Below the pieces are notes generated by a model. The model saw only the letters and a program-made list of their open reading frames with translations. It made no database searches and was not told the origin of the DNA. Positions 15,016-23,875 of a DNA stretch of 47,277 bases are shown one piece after another; position 1 is the first letter of the stretch; every line of letters begins with the position of its first letter. A program made the translations under genes and the position numbers. Origin of the DNA: Candidatus Pelagibacter sp. (lineage in GTDB: Bacteria > Pseudomonadota > Alphaproteobacteria > Pelagibacterales > Pelagibacteraceae); assembly GCA_028227525.1 (NCBI GenBank), contig JAOJAE010000009.1, positions 1 through 47,277 of the forward strand. The letters are read 5' to 3'.

Positions 15016-16244
15016 TATCTTTTGCCCAATCTTTCTTTTAAAATATCTCTGTCTTTTTTTGCATCACCACAAGAGTTAACAATAATGATAGTATCTTTGC
15101 TTAACTTTGGAGCTATTTTGATAGCTTCAGCAAATGCATGGCTTGGCTCTAGACTTGGATTTAAATTCTCGTATTTAGTGACCATTACATGTGCATCAAG
15201 CGCTGCTTCATCAGTTGCATAAGTATATCTTGCTCTTTTAGTATCTTTTAAAAAACAATGAATAGGACTAACTCCAGGATAATCTAGTCCTGCACTTATA
15301 GACTCGGTATCATTAATTTGTCCTTCACTATTTTGACAAAGATAAGATGCTGCTCCATGTAAAATTCCAATTTTAGCATTTCGACTTAAAGGTGCTGCAT
15401 GAAGTTTTGATTTCTGAGGCCCACCAGCTTCAACACCGATTAACTCAATTTGTTTTTTATCATAATCAATAAATTCACTCCAAAAACCGTATGCAGAGCT
15501 CCCTCCTCCAACACAGTTAATTAATTTAATTTTATTTGGTATCTTTTTAAATTCTGATTTTAATTGTACTTTTAGTTCTCTAGAGATTTGTGCGGTACTC
15601 CAACCACAGATTTTAACAAATATATTTGGACCAACAGTGCTTCCAACACACATATGAGTGTTATCACAATTAGACACCCAGTATCTCATGCATTCACTGA
15701 CAGCATCAACAAGTGTTTGACTACCTGAGTAAACTGGAACTATTTCAGCTCCATTTTTTCTCATTGCATCACAGTTAGGCTTTTGTCTTTTAATATCCTT
15801 TGCACCCATAAAAATTTTACATTTAAGGCCAAATTTTTTAGCAGCCATACTGAGCATTTTCCCTGCATAACCAGCCCCAGTATCACCAACGATGTACTTT
15901 TTACCCATTGCTTTACAGATAAGAGCATGAACTGTTGCATTATATATTTTATGCGCTCCTCCATTAGCCTCAGAAACAACTTTTGCCCAAATCTGAGCAC
16001 CACCTAAATGATTTGTTAAATTATCAAGTTTTACAAATGAAGTAGGAGTTCCAATATAGTTGTTGAAGTAAAAATCTCTTTTTTTTAAAAATTTTTTATC
16101 TTTTCTTAGTTTTTTAAATTCATTTGTTAAATCCTCTACAGGTTTTTTTAAAGTCTCAGGAATAAAGCTTCCTCCAAATTTACCACCCCAAAAGCCGTGC
16201 TGATCATGTTGATCAATTAAAGGAATTCCTTTTTTAAGTTTCAT
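15015..16244 (-). CDS. trpB: Tryptophan synthase beta subunit, atypical active site
   Basis: PLP enzyme joining indole and serine. The 409-residue product aligns with Salmonella TrpB without gaps through the N-terminal half at an offset of 12. Retained: the PLP lysine (GGAHK, Lys99), GGGS, LDYPGV, and SLEPSHA. Altered: the normal KREDLNHTGAHK reads AKVVSEANGGAHK; catalytic Glu109 is Asp121 (DTGAGYAG for ETGAGQHG); Gln114-His115 are Tyr-Ala; and Lys167 is Val179 in SGSQTLVDA. The changes cluster at the active site and the alpha-subunit contact. The position between trpF and trpA makes the role secure; kinetics and allostery may differ. Confidence 0.9.
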   Translation of the reverse strand: MKLKKGIPLIDQHDQHGFWGGKFGGSFIPETLKKPVEDLTNEFKKLRKDKKFLKKRDFYFNNYIGTPTSFVKLDNLTNHLGGAQIWAKVVSEANGGAHKIYNATVHALICKAMGKKYIVGDTGAGYAGKMLSMAAKKFGLKCKIFMGAKDIKRQKPNCDAMRKNGAEIVPVYSGSQTLVDAVSECMRYWVSNCDNTHMCVGSTVGPNIFVKICGWSTAQISRELKVQLKSEFKKIPNKIKLINCVGGGSSAYGFWSEFIDYDKKQIELIGVEAGGPQKSKLHAAPLSRNAKIGILHGAASYLCQNSEGQINDTESISAGLDYPGVSPIHCFLKDTKRARYTYATDEAALDAHVMVTKYENLNPSLEPSHAFAEAIKIAPKLSKDTIIIVNSCGDAKKDRDILKERLGKR

Positions 16245-16854
16245 TTTTTACCTTATTTAAAAATATATCTATTTTGGATTTATCTTTTACCCCAGAAGTC
16301 TCAAGACCCCCAGAAATATCTATAATATCTGCTATTTTTTTATAATTTTCAAGATTATCATTTACTTGAATGTTGCCCGCTATCATTAGTGGTTTGTTGA
16401 TTTTTATTTTTTCAATAAGTGCATGATCAAAACCCATACTCTTTTCGTAACCTTTGCTATCAAATAAATAAATATCAGTTACATCAGAGTACAAATGATA
16501 TTTTTGAACATCATTTTCATTCCTAATAGTTAAAGCGGTAATAATTTTTTTGTTATATTTTTCTTTAATTGATTTAATTTCATCAGGTGTGCAATCATAA
16601 ATTTGGTAATAATTAAAAGGAAGGTGTTTAATTTTTTCTAAAATATCTTCATCTGGTTTAACTAGAACTGCTACAAAATTAGATTTAAGATTATCTATTG
16701 CTAATAGTTTATTTAGCTTTTCAATATCAACATATCTTGAACTTTTTTTATAATTACAAATAAAACCAATAAATTGAGGTGGGTAGGGATGATTAATTAT
16801 AAAATTAAGAGTATCGAGATCTGAAATCCCACAGATTTTAGACCCCTTGATCAT
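16234..16854 (-). CDS. trpF: Phosphoribosylanthranilate isomerase
   Basis: Isomerises phosphoribosylanthranilate in tryptophan synthesis. A 206-residue TIM barrel, divergent, but with the catalytic Cys in SKICGI near the start, the general-acid Asp region IYLFDSKG, LMIAGNI and the phosphate-binding end ISGGLETSGVKDKSKI. It sits directly ahead of trpB (11-base overlap) and starts within the last four bases of pyrF (ATGA), the standard alphaproteobacterial order. Confidence 0.9.
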   Translation of the reverse strand: MIKGSKICGISDLDTLNFIINHPYPPQFIGFICNYKKSSRYVDIEKLNKLLAIDNLKSNFVAVLVKPDEDILEKIKHLPFNYYQIYDCTPDEIKSIKEKYNKKIITALTIRNENDVQKYHLYSDVTDIYLFDSKGYEKSMGFDHALIEKIKINKPLMIAGNIQVNDNLENYKKIADIIDISGGLETSGVKDKSKIDIFLNKVKNET

Positions 16855-17543
16855 TTATTTAAGTGATCAATTAATCTTTGAATATTATTTTTGATATTTC
16901 CTTTAATTAATGATCTTCCCATTACAATTCCTGATACTTTATTTTTAAAGGCATCATTAGGGGTCATAACTCTTGATTGATCGTTAGCACTATCTCCAGG
17001 CAATCTTATTCCAGGAGTTACAATAAATAATTTTTTAAATTTTTTTCTAACCATTTTGGCTTCTTGTGCAGAGCAAACGATACCATCGCATCCTGATTTT
17101 TTTATTAGGCCAGCTTGTTTTAAAACTAGCTGTGCAACAGACTTTGTGTATCCTATATCTTTAAGAGATTTATTATTAAGACTCGTTAGAATTGTAACAC
17201 CAAGTACTTTTAAATCTTTATTAATTGATTTCGCTTTCTTTTTAATGGCTCTTAACATCTCAAGACCACCATTTGCGTGGACTGTTATATATTTACATCT
17301 TTTTAAATCCTTTAAACTGTCTAATGCTGACAATGCTGTTTGTGGGATATCGTTAATTTTTAAATCCAACCAAAAGTCTTTTTTAAAGTTTTCTAAGAAT
17401 TTTCTTCCATTTTTAGAGTAAAAAAATTGTAAGCCAAATTTTGGTACAACTTTGAGTTTGTTTGTCTGTGTTTGTGTTATTATTTTTTTTATTTCACTTA
17501 AATTAGAAGTATCACAGGCAACAAATATGTTTTTATGTTTCAT
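16851..17543 (-). CDS. pyrF: Orotidine 5'-phosphate decarboxylase
   Basis: Last step of UMP synthesis. The 230-residue barrel shows the active-site tetrad region FWLDLKINDIPQTA (the D-K-x-x-D pattern), VHANGGLEML, TPGIRLPGD and the phosphate gripper SGIVMGRSLI. In many bacteria the motif is DLKFHDIP; here His is Asn. It lies between ihfB and trpF, with overlaps of 11 and 4 bases. Confidence 0.94.
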   Translation of the reverse strand: MKHKNIFVACDTSNLSEIKKIITQTQTNKLKVVPKFGLQFFYSKNGRKFLENFKKDFWLDLKINDIPQTALSALDSLKDLKRCKYITVHANGGLEMLRAIKKKAKSINKDLKVLGVTILTSLNNKSLKDIGYTKSVAQLVLKQAGLIKKSGCDGIVCSAQEAKMVRKKFKKLFIVTPGIRLPGDSANDQSRVMTPNDAFKNKVSGIVMGRSLIKGNIKNNIQRLIDHLNK

Positions 17544-17823
17544 CGTTTAATTTTTTAAACAAGTCTTTTGACATTTTAAAGTGAATTGTTTTCTTTTCTG
17601 GTGTGTTTACTTTTTCACCTGTTTTAGGGTTTCTTGAGATACGAGCTTTTTGAATATTTGTTGAAAACACCCCAAATCCTCTTAGTTCAACTCTATCTCC
17701 TCTTTTAAGTGCACGTTTAATCTCAGTTAAAATTATATTAGTAAATTTTTCGAGGTCTTTTTTTAGAAAATTGGGATAGTTCTCGGAGAGTTGTTTTAAA
17801 AGCTTTGATTTTACAATAGCCAA
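17533..17823 (-). CDS. ihfB: Integration host factor beta subunit
   Basis: A 96-residue DNA-bending protein of the HU/IHF family. The signature GDRVELRGFGVFSTNIQKARISRNPKTGEKV carries the arm with the intercalating-proline region (RNPKTG). Position directly after rpsA is the standard place for the IHF beta gene, which separates it from HU. It starts 14 bases after rpsA and overlaps pyrF by 11. It acts with IhfA, not in this window, in transcription and replication architecture. Confidence 0.92.
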   Translation of the reverse strand: MAIVKSKLLKQLSENYPNFLKKDLEKFTNIILTEIKRALKRGDRVELRGFGVFSTNIQKARISRNPKTGEKVNTPEKKTIHFKMSKDLFKKLNDET

Positions 17824-17837
17824 TTTAAATCTTTTGT

Positions 17838-19565
17838 TTACTCTTTATCTTCTTCTTTTTTCTTTAAATCATCAGAAAGTGATGAGAATGGTAAATTTTT
17901 ACCAGAACCTTCAGATCCATATTTATCTAAAGCTTCTTTTTTCTCAATTTCTTCTAATAGTTTAATACTTAAAACAACTTTTCTCTTATCTAATTGAATT
18001 TCTTTTATAGCAACATCAACTTTTTCACCACCTGTCCATCTTGACGGTCGTGCATCTGCTGCATTTATAGCAATCTCTGATTTTTTAATTTGAAAATCCA
18101 TTTCACAGTTTTCAGGTCTTACAGTTAAACCTTTGTTATCAGTAGAAATTACTTTTACTGTGATAGTTTGATTTTTTTTCTTATCATTAAAGTAATCAAA
18201 AGGATCTGCTTGAGTTTGTCTTAGACCTACTCTAATTTTTTGCTCTGAAGCTTTTACTTCAAGTACTTTAACTTTAATTTTGTCACCTTTTTTATACTTT
18301 TCTAATTCTTCTTCACCATTATTAAGGTAAGTTAAATCATTGCAGTGTAAAAATGCATCTACATCTAAGTCCTCAACTTTAACAAATAATGAATATTCAT
18401 TTTTATTAACAACTTCACCTTCAACAATTGTTCCAACTGGATATTTTTTTTCAAAAGTTTCAAATGGATTGTCTTGCGTTAATCTATGTGAGATTGCAAC
18501 ACGTCTTTTTTCTTTATCGATTTCAGTGATTATACAATCTATCTCATCACCAACTTTAAACATTTTTTTAGCTGAAATATTTTTTTTAGTCCAACTTAGT
18601 TCACTTGAATGAAGTAAAGTCGTCAGTCCAGGCTCTAATTCACAGAATGCTCCAAAGTCCATTAGCTTAACAACTTTAACTTTATAAATTTTGTTTAATT
18701 CATAATTTTCAATATGTTCAAAAGGATCTGGAGAAAGTTGTTTTACAGAACAACCAACTTGTAGTTTTTCTGTATCTACAGTGATTACTTTTAAATCATG
18801 TTTTTCACCAATATTAAAAACTTCATCAGGGTGATTTACTCTTGAATAAGAAATCTCTTGTAAATGAACTAAAACATCTAATTCACCATTAACGTTAAAG
18901 AAACATCCAAAAGAACTGTAGCCTTTAACTTCAGCTCCTTTAATAATGTCTCCTACTTTATATTTTTCAATAATTTTAGCTTTGTCTTCTTTTTTAAATG
19001 ATGAGATTATTTCTCTTCGTGATACACAGGCATTTCCTCTAACCTTATCTAACTTTATTAAAGCAAATTTTTGAGGCTCATTCATTAAATGGCTAATATC
19101 TTTTAATGGTTTGTCGCTTATTTGAGATCCAGGTAAAAACATCAGGGACCCTGTATCAATGTGTTCAACAATACAACCACCTTTACACTTTGACGTGATT
19201 TTACCCATGATTGGTTCATTTTTTTCATAAGCTTCAACAAGCTTATCCCAACCTTTAATTTTTTGAGCTTTGCTAGCAGAAACTAGCACTTCACCATGCT
19301 TATCTTCTATTTTTTCTAATAATACTGGAATAGTTTCGCCAACTTTTATTTTATCTGCAAGACCCATACTTTTTAATTCATTAACATCAAGCACTGGCTC
19401 ACTTTTTAAGCCTTCAACAAATAAGAAAACAAATTTTTCAGTAATTTTGTTAATCTTACCTTCTATTATTTTACCTTCTTCAATTTGGATTTTAGAGAGT
19501 TGGCTATTAAGTAGTTTTTCGAATTCTTGTGATGCTGGATTTGAAAGGTCTTTGTATATTTCCAT
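17838..19565 (-). CDS. rpsA: 30S ribosomal protein S1
   Basis: Ribosomal protein that binds mRNA upstream of the start codon and helps messages lacking strong Shine-Dalgarno sites, which are common here. The 575 residues contain about six S1 OB-fold repeats (for example GKITSKCKGGCIVEH, KGAEVKGYSSFGCFFNVNGELDVLVH, VKLMDFGAFCELEPGLTTLLH, EGEVVNKNEYSLFVKV) and an acidic/basic tail. AGGAAAA lies about 14 bases before the start. The ATG overlaps the cmk stop (TAATG). Confidence 0.97.
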   Translation of the reverse strand: MEIYKDLSNPASQEFEKLLNSQLSKIQIEEGKIIEGKINKITEKFVFLFVEGLKSEPVLDVNELKSMGLADKIKVGETIPVLLEKIEDKHGEVLVSASKAQKIKGWDKLVEAYEKNEPIMGKITSKCKGGCIVEHIDTGSLMFLPGSQISDKPLKDISHLMNEPQKFALIKLDKVRGNACVSRREIISSFKKEDKAKIIEKYKVGDIIKGAEVKGYSSFGCFFNVNGELDVLVHLQEISYSRVNHPDEVFNIGEKHDLKVITVDTEKLQVGCSVKQLSPDPFEHIENYELNKIYKVKVVKLMDFGAFCELEPGLTTLLHSSELSWTKKNISAKKMFKVGDEIDCIITEIDKEKRRVAISHRLTQDNPFETFEKKYPVGTIVEGEVVNKNEYSLFVKVEDLDVDAFLHCNDLTYLNNGEEELEKYKKGDKIKVKVLEVKASEQKIRVGLRQTQADPFDYFNDKKKNQTITVKVISTDNKGLTVRPENCEMDFQIKKSEIAINAADARPSRWTGGEKVDVAIKEIQLDKRKVVLSIKLLEEIEKKEALDKYGSEGSGKNLPFSSLSDDLKKKEEDKE

Positions 19566-20221
19566 TAAGTATTAATTTTCCTGTCTATAATTTTTTTTAT
19601 TTTTAAAAAACACGCTCTTTTAGTAAGTTTCGATGTATTTAGCAACACTGAATCTTTAGTTTTCTTTAAGGGTGATACTTTCCTATTATAGTCGCTTTTA
19701 TCACGTTTTTGGATACTTTTTAGTACTTCTTGGAACGAAATTTCCTTCTTTAGACTTTTAAGCTCTTTATATCTTCTAAGAGCTCTAGTTTTTACATCTG
19801 CTGTTATGAAAAATTTAAAATCAGCATCTGGCACAATATTATATGTGATATCTCTTCCATCAAGACATGATCCTTTGTAGTTTTTTGGAGGATTATAGGC
19901 AAAATTTAATTGGAAAGAATGAACAAGTCTTCTTGTACTTTTTACTTTGGATATAATTGATGCTTCTGTTCCAACCTCATCTGACAACAAGGCTTTATTT
20001 GCAAGATCTTTTACTTTGAGAGTTTTAATCTTAGATTTGATAAAGCTTTGATTAAATTTGTCTGGAAATTTAATTTTTAGATAAGCGATCATTCTATAAA
20101 TTTTTCCAGTATCTAAATAAAAAAGATTATAATGTTTAGATATTGCTTTTGCTAATGTACCAGCACCTGCTGCCGCAGGTGAGTCGATAGCAACTTTGAT
20201 AATATTTTTTCTTTTAATCAT
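19565..20221 (-). CDS. cmk: Cytidylate kinase with altered Walker A motif
   Basis: Phosphorylates CMP and dCMP with ATP. The 218-residue product has the right neighbours (aroA before, rpsA after) and family motifs: FYLDTGKIYR, CLDGRDITYNIVPDADFKFFITAD, RALRRYKEL and RDKSDYNRKVSPLKKTKDSVLLNTS. The P-loop reads AIDSPAAAGAGT (residues 11-22) where the family has GPxGAGKGT, so the invariant Walker A lysine is Ala20 and the leading Gly is Ser14. Codons were re-read on the reverse strand and the call holds. Either another basic residue substitutes or the enzyme is unusual. Confidence 0.9.
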   Translation of the reverse strand: MIKRKNIIKVAIDSPAAAGAGTLAKAISKHYNLFYLDTGKIYRMIAYLKIKFPDKFNQSFIKSKIKTLKVKDLANKALLSDEVGTEASIISKVKSTRRLVHSFQLNFAYNPPKNYKGSCLDGRDITYNIVPDADFKFFITADVKTRALRRYKELKSLKKEISFQEVLKSIQKRDKSDYNRKVSPLKKTKDSVLLNTSKLTKRACFLKIKKIIDRKINT

Positions 20222-21537
20222 TATTTTTTTAAATCATTAATTATATTCAAGAACGTAGGAAAGGAAGTTTTAATAGAATCTTTATCATGAATATTCCATG
20301 TTCCACCAAATACTGAGGCTGCGATTACACTTGTCATGAAAACTCGATGATCTTTTAGGTAATCTTTAATAACAATCTTTTTATTAATCTTTAAATCAGG
20401 GTTACCAAATATTTTAATAGAGCTGTCAGTGGTTATTGTTTTAATTCCTATTTTATTTAGAATTTTTGCACCCCATTTTAATCTAGGACTTTCCTTTTGG
20501 TTAAGTTCGCCAATATCTTTAAAGTAAGAAACTCCACTTGCTTTGGCTGCAACTAAAAAAATTATCAAAAACTCATCAATGGCACCACTGTTTAGTTTAG
20601 GTGGACAATTAATTGGTTTCAATTTTTTTGTACTTGTAATTAAAATATCAGCTACGAGCTCACCTTTGTAATTCATTTTATTTTTAAATTGGATGTTAAC
20701 ACCCATTTTTTTCAAAATAGTAATTATGCCAATTCTAGATGGATTTATGTTTACGTTTTTAATCAATAATTTTGAATTGTTAGATAGTGCTGTTAAGACA
20801 ATAAAAAAAGCACTTGAGCTGATATCTGATGGAATCTTATAATTTAAAGGTTTTATTTTTTTAGCTTTTTCAACTTCTATTAAATCATAGTTTTTTTTCT
20901 TTTTTACTTTTAAAGGTAAATTTAAGTATTTACACAAAAGCTCAGTGTGATTCCTGCTTGGTTTTGCTTTGATAAAAGTTTTACCTTCCGTTTTTAAACC
21001 TGCTAATATAATACTACTTTTAACTTGAGCTGAGCCTTTGTTCTCTAAATAATTAATTGGTAAAAGATTTTCACTTCCTTTTATTGTTAAAGGCAATCCT
21101 TTGTTTGTAAGTTTGATATCAGCGCCAAATTTTTTTAATGGTTCTGCAATTCTATTAAAATCTCTTTTAGATAAACTTTTATCACCAATAATTTTTATTT
21201 TATGAGGTGTATCAATCAACAGACCCATAATTAATCTTCCTAAAGTTCCCGAGTTTTCTGAATTAATTGTTATATTTTTTTTGTATTTGTAGCCGCTTGG
21301 CCCATTACCAATAATTGTACAATTATTTTTATTTAATTTAACTTGTGCCCCTAATTTTTTAACTACATTGATAGCAGCCAAAACATCTTCAGATAAAAGT
21401 AAATTATTAGCTTTTGACTTACCTTTTGCTATTGAGGAAAACAAAACCCATCTAATACTTAAGCTTTTGTCTCCAGAAACAGTTATAGTTTTACTGAAGT
21501 CTTCAATTTTATTTTTTACAGTAATTTGATTCGCCAT
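20221..21537 (-). CDS. aroA: 3-phosphoshikimate 1-carboxyvinyltransferase (EPSP synthase)
   Basis: Sixth step of the shikimate pathway, feeding trp and phe synthesis. The 438-residue protein has VSGDKSLSIRW near the start, NSGTLGRLIMG (PEP site), KSSIILAGL, PSRNHTELL, GAIDEFLIIFLVAA with the catalytic Asp, and ELNQKESPRL. The PEP motif is NSGTLGR rather than the LGNAGTA of class I enzymes. It starts ten bases after lptB and its stop overlaps the cmk start (TAATG). Confidence 0.95.
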   Translation of the reverse strand: MANQITVKNKIEDFSKTITVSGDKSLSIRWVLFSSIAKGKSKANNLLLSEDVLAAINVVKKLGAQVKLNKNNCTIIGNGPSGYKYKKNITINSENSGTLGRLIMGLLIDTPHKIKIIGDKSLSKRDFNRIAEPLKKFGADIKLTNKGLPLTIKGSENLLPINYLENKGSAQVKSSIILAGLKTEGKTFIKAKPSRNHTELLCKYLNLPLKVKKKKNYDLIEVEKAKKIKPLNYKIPSDISSSAFFIVLTALSNNSKLLIKNVNINPSRIGIITILKKMGVNIQFKNKMNYKGELVADILITSTKKLKPINCPPKLNSGAIDEFLIIFLVAAKASGVSYFKDIGELNQKESPRLKWGAKILNKIGIKTITTDSSIKIFGNPDLKINKKIVIKDYLKDHRVFMTSVIAASVFGGTWNIHDKDSIKTSFPTFLNIINDLKK

Positions 21538-21546
21538 TAAATTTAT

Positions 21547-22323
21547 TTAAAAATTAAACGAGTCACCAAAATAAGCAATTTTTGCATCTTTATTATTTAC
21601 TAATTCTCTAGGTGAACCTTCTGCTACAATTCTTCCATTACTCAATATCATAGCAGAGTCTGTGATCTGAAGGAGTGAAGAGGCAATATGATCACATATG
21701 CAAATTGTGATATTTGTTTCTTGTTGTAAGTTAATAATTATTTCTTGTAACATTGAAATTGTGAGTACATCAAGAGCTGAAAAGGGCTCATCGAGAAGCA
21801 AGACGTTTGGATCACTTAATAGTGATAAAGAAATAACCAATTTTTTGTATTCACCGCCAGACAGACTCCGTGCCTTGACATCTTTTAAATGATTAAGTTC
21901 AAATTTTGAAAGTAAATAATTAATTTTTTCACTTCTTAGATTTTTATTATTAATTACAATTTCACTAATTGCTTTCAAGTTGTCGTAAAGCGTAAGATCT
22001 AAAAATGCCCCACCGTGCTGAGGGACGAATCCAATACGAAACTTTCTTGTTCTTAAATATATTGGATATTCATTTGCTTTAGTTCCAGCAATTTTAACTT
22101 CACCATTTTTAGGACTTAGCAAACCAGTAATTAAATGAAACAGGGTTGATTTCCCAGCGCCGTTAGGGCCTAATAGACCATGAATACTATTTTTGTTAAT
22201 ACTAAAATTTATATTATTTAAAATTAATCTGTTACCAAATCCGAGAGAAACATTTTTAAACTCAATACTTGGATCTTTTTTTTTAAAACTTTTTATTTTA
22301 AATGGTTTTATGATTGCCATCAC
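21547..22323 (-). CDS. lptB: LPS export ABC transporter ATP-binding protein
   Basis: Cytoplasmic ATPase driving LPS extraction with LptFG. The 258-residue product has Walker A GPNGAGKST, the Q-loop FVPQHGGAF, signature LSGGEYKKL, Walker B VLLLDEPFSALD and the H-loop His in ICDHI. The YFGDSFNF ending is LptB-like. The N-terminus carries about 18 extra residues (rich in Lys and Phe). It overlaps lptC by four bases. No lptA is present between lptC and lptB. Confidence 0.9.
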   Translation of the reverse strand: MMAIIKPFKIKSFKKKDPSIEFKNVSLGFGNRLILNNINFSINKNSIHGLLGPNGAGKSTLFHLITGLLSPKNGEVKIAGTKANEYPIYLRTRKFRIGFVPQHGGAFLDLTLYDNLKAISEIVINNKNLRSEKINYLLSKFELNHLKDVKARSLSGGEYKKLVISLSLLSDPNVLLLDEPFSALDVLTISMLQEIIINLQQETNITICICDHIASSLLQITDSAMILSNGRIVAEGSPRELVNNKDAKIAYFGDSFNF

Positions 22324-22913
22324 TTTATATTCGTAACGTTAACTTGTTTATCTGAATTATACATAAAAATTTTTGTATCTTTTGTAGTTGTATCAAGTTC
22401 GATTACATCTGCCTTCATTGTATTCTCAAAGTTTTTGTAAACAACATTTCGGGAAATAATAAGTAAATTCTTCATCATTGAGAAATCTAAATAATCACCT
22501 GTAATTATATTGTCAACATAATCTATTTTTACATTTTTTGAAAAAATAGTGTCATAATTTATGGTATTATATTTGCCATAATTAGAGGTAATCACGATTA
22601 ATTCAGAATTTTTAACTAATTTTATATACGCAGTAACATCTGTAAGAAAAATGATATCACTATTATCAAGGTCAATTTCACCTTCTTTTGCGACAAGAAT
22701 ATATTCATTGCCTTTTAAATCTCTCGAGGTGTAATTTATATCTTTGATAATATTAGAATTATAGACAGCTTCTTCATCAATTTCTGTTGTAGGATTAACA
22801 GGTTGGGACAACTTACTTTTATCTTCTTTGAAATATTTAGAATAAACAAACCAAGTTAGTATTATTAAAGATAATATTAATACTATCTTTAGAAAAATTT
22901 TCTTTTTCATCAA
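22320..22913 (-). CDS. lptC: LPS export periplasmic protein LptC
   Basis: A 197-residue membrane-anchored beta-jellyroll protein that passes LPS from LptBFG to LptA. An N-terminal helix (KIVLILSLIILTWFVYSKYF) is followed by a periplasmic domain with alternating strands (NIIKDINYTSRDLKGNEYIL, GKYNTINYDTIFSKNVKI). Sequence similarity in this family is weak; the place between kdsD and lptB is decisive. ATGA-type overlaps on both sides indicate tight coupling. Confidence 0.85.
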   Translation of the reverse strand: MMKKKIFLKIVLILSLIILTWFVYSKYFKEDKSKLSQPVNPTTEIDEEAVYNSNIIKDINYTSRDLKGNEYILVAKEGEIDLDNSDIIFLTDVTAYIKLVKNSELIVITSNYGKYNTINYDTIFSKNVKIDYVDNIITGDYLDFSMMKNLLIISRNVVYKNFENTMKADVIELDTTTKDTKIFMYNSDKQVNVTNIK

Positions 22914-23875
22914 ACAATATTTGATTGCAGTATATTATGTATGTGAAGAATACCTATTGTTTTATGCTTATTTTTTTTATCATGTACGCAAAGTGAGGTA
23001 ATTTTTTTTTCATTCATTATTGCTAGTGCTCTTACAGCTAAAGACTGTTTATCAATGCTAATTGGGTTTTTCGTCATTATTTTTGCAACTTTCATTTCAT
23101 TTAAATTTTGTTTCTTTTCATTATATCGTCTAATTTGACCATCAGTAATGATGCCGATAGTTTTATTCTGTTTATTTTGAACAATTAAAACTCCTAGTTT
23201 TTTATTGCTCAAGATTTTAATAGCACTTTTCATATTTAAGTTTTCTTTTACAAAAGGAATTTTGTTTCCTATTAGCATTATATCTTCTACAGTTTTTAAT
23301 TGAGCTCCAAGATTACCAGCAGGATGTATTTTTTTAAAATCAAATTTACCAAATTTTTTATATTGCATAGCTGCTATCGCCAACGCATCTCCCAAGGCTA
23401 GTTGTGCTGTAGTGCTTGAAGTTGGCACAATACCACCAGATTCTTTTACCTCAGGAATTACAAGTTTAATATCTGATGCTTTGTATAAAATTGAGTCTCT
23501 TTTTGACATAATTCCTATCAGAGTAATTTTATTTCTATTTGCATATTGAATTATATTTTTTAGCTCACTTGTTTTGCCAGAGTAGCTTATTAAAATTAAA
23601 ATATCTTTTTTGGAAATACTTCCTAAATCACCATGAGAGGAGTCACTTGCCGATAAATTAAAAGATGGAGTGCCAACTGAAGATAAAGTTGCTGATATTT
23701 TAGCCGCTATTAAACCACTTTTGCCTACACCACACAAAATTACTTTAGATTTACATTTTGCAATTTCAACTACAGCTTTATTAAATGAATTATCAATTTT
23801 TTTTTTTAATTTTTGTAATGCTTGTATCTCAAGGTCAATTACTTTTTTTGCTAATGGTATAAATTTTTTAGTCAT
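22910..23875 (-). CDS. kdsD: Arabinose-5-phosphate isomerase (KpsF/GutQ family)
   Basis: Makes arabinose 5-phosphate from ribulose 5-phosphate, the first step to Kdo for LPS. From ATG 23875 it has 321 residues; this start forms a TAATG junction with the rnd stop, whereas an ATG four codons earlier lies inside rnd. The SIS domain is clear (CGVGKSGLIAAKISATLSSVGTPSFNLSASDSSHGDLG, ISYSGKTSEL), followed by KKIHPAGNLG and two CBS domains (about residues 200-320). kdsB is elsewhere in this window. Confidence 0.92.
   Translation of the reverse strand: MTKKFIPLAKKVIDLEIQALQKLKKKIDNSFNKAVVEIAKCKSKVILCGVGKSGLIAAKISATLSSVGTPSFNLSASDSSHGDLGSISKKDILILISYSGKTSELKNIIQYANRNKITLIGIMSKRDSILYKASDIKLVIPEVKESGGIVPTSSTTAQLALGDALAIAAMQYKKFGKFDFKKIHPAGNLGAQLKTVEDIMLIGNKIPFVKENLNMKSAIKILSNKKLGVLIVQNKQNKTIGIITDGQIRRYNEKKQNLNEMKVAKIMTKNPISIDKQSLAVRALAIMNEKKITSLCVHDKKNKHKTIGILHIHNILQSNIV

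Noticed and set aside
17056..17421. 121-residue plus-strand frame opposite pyrF
   Set aside because: Antisense shadow; pyrF motifs are intact on the minus strand.
19270..19575. 101-residue plus-strand frame opposite rpsA (also 18340-18612)
   Set aside because: Ser/Leu/Pro-rich translation typical of antisense shadows of Lys/Glu-rich genes; rpsA is certain.
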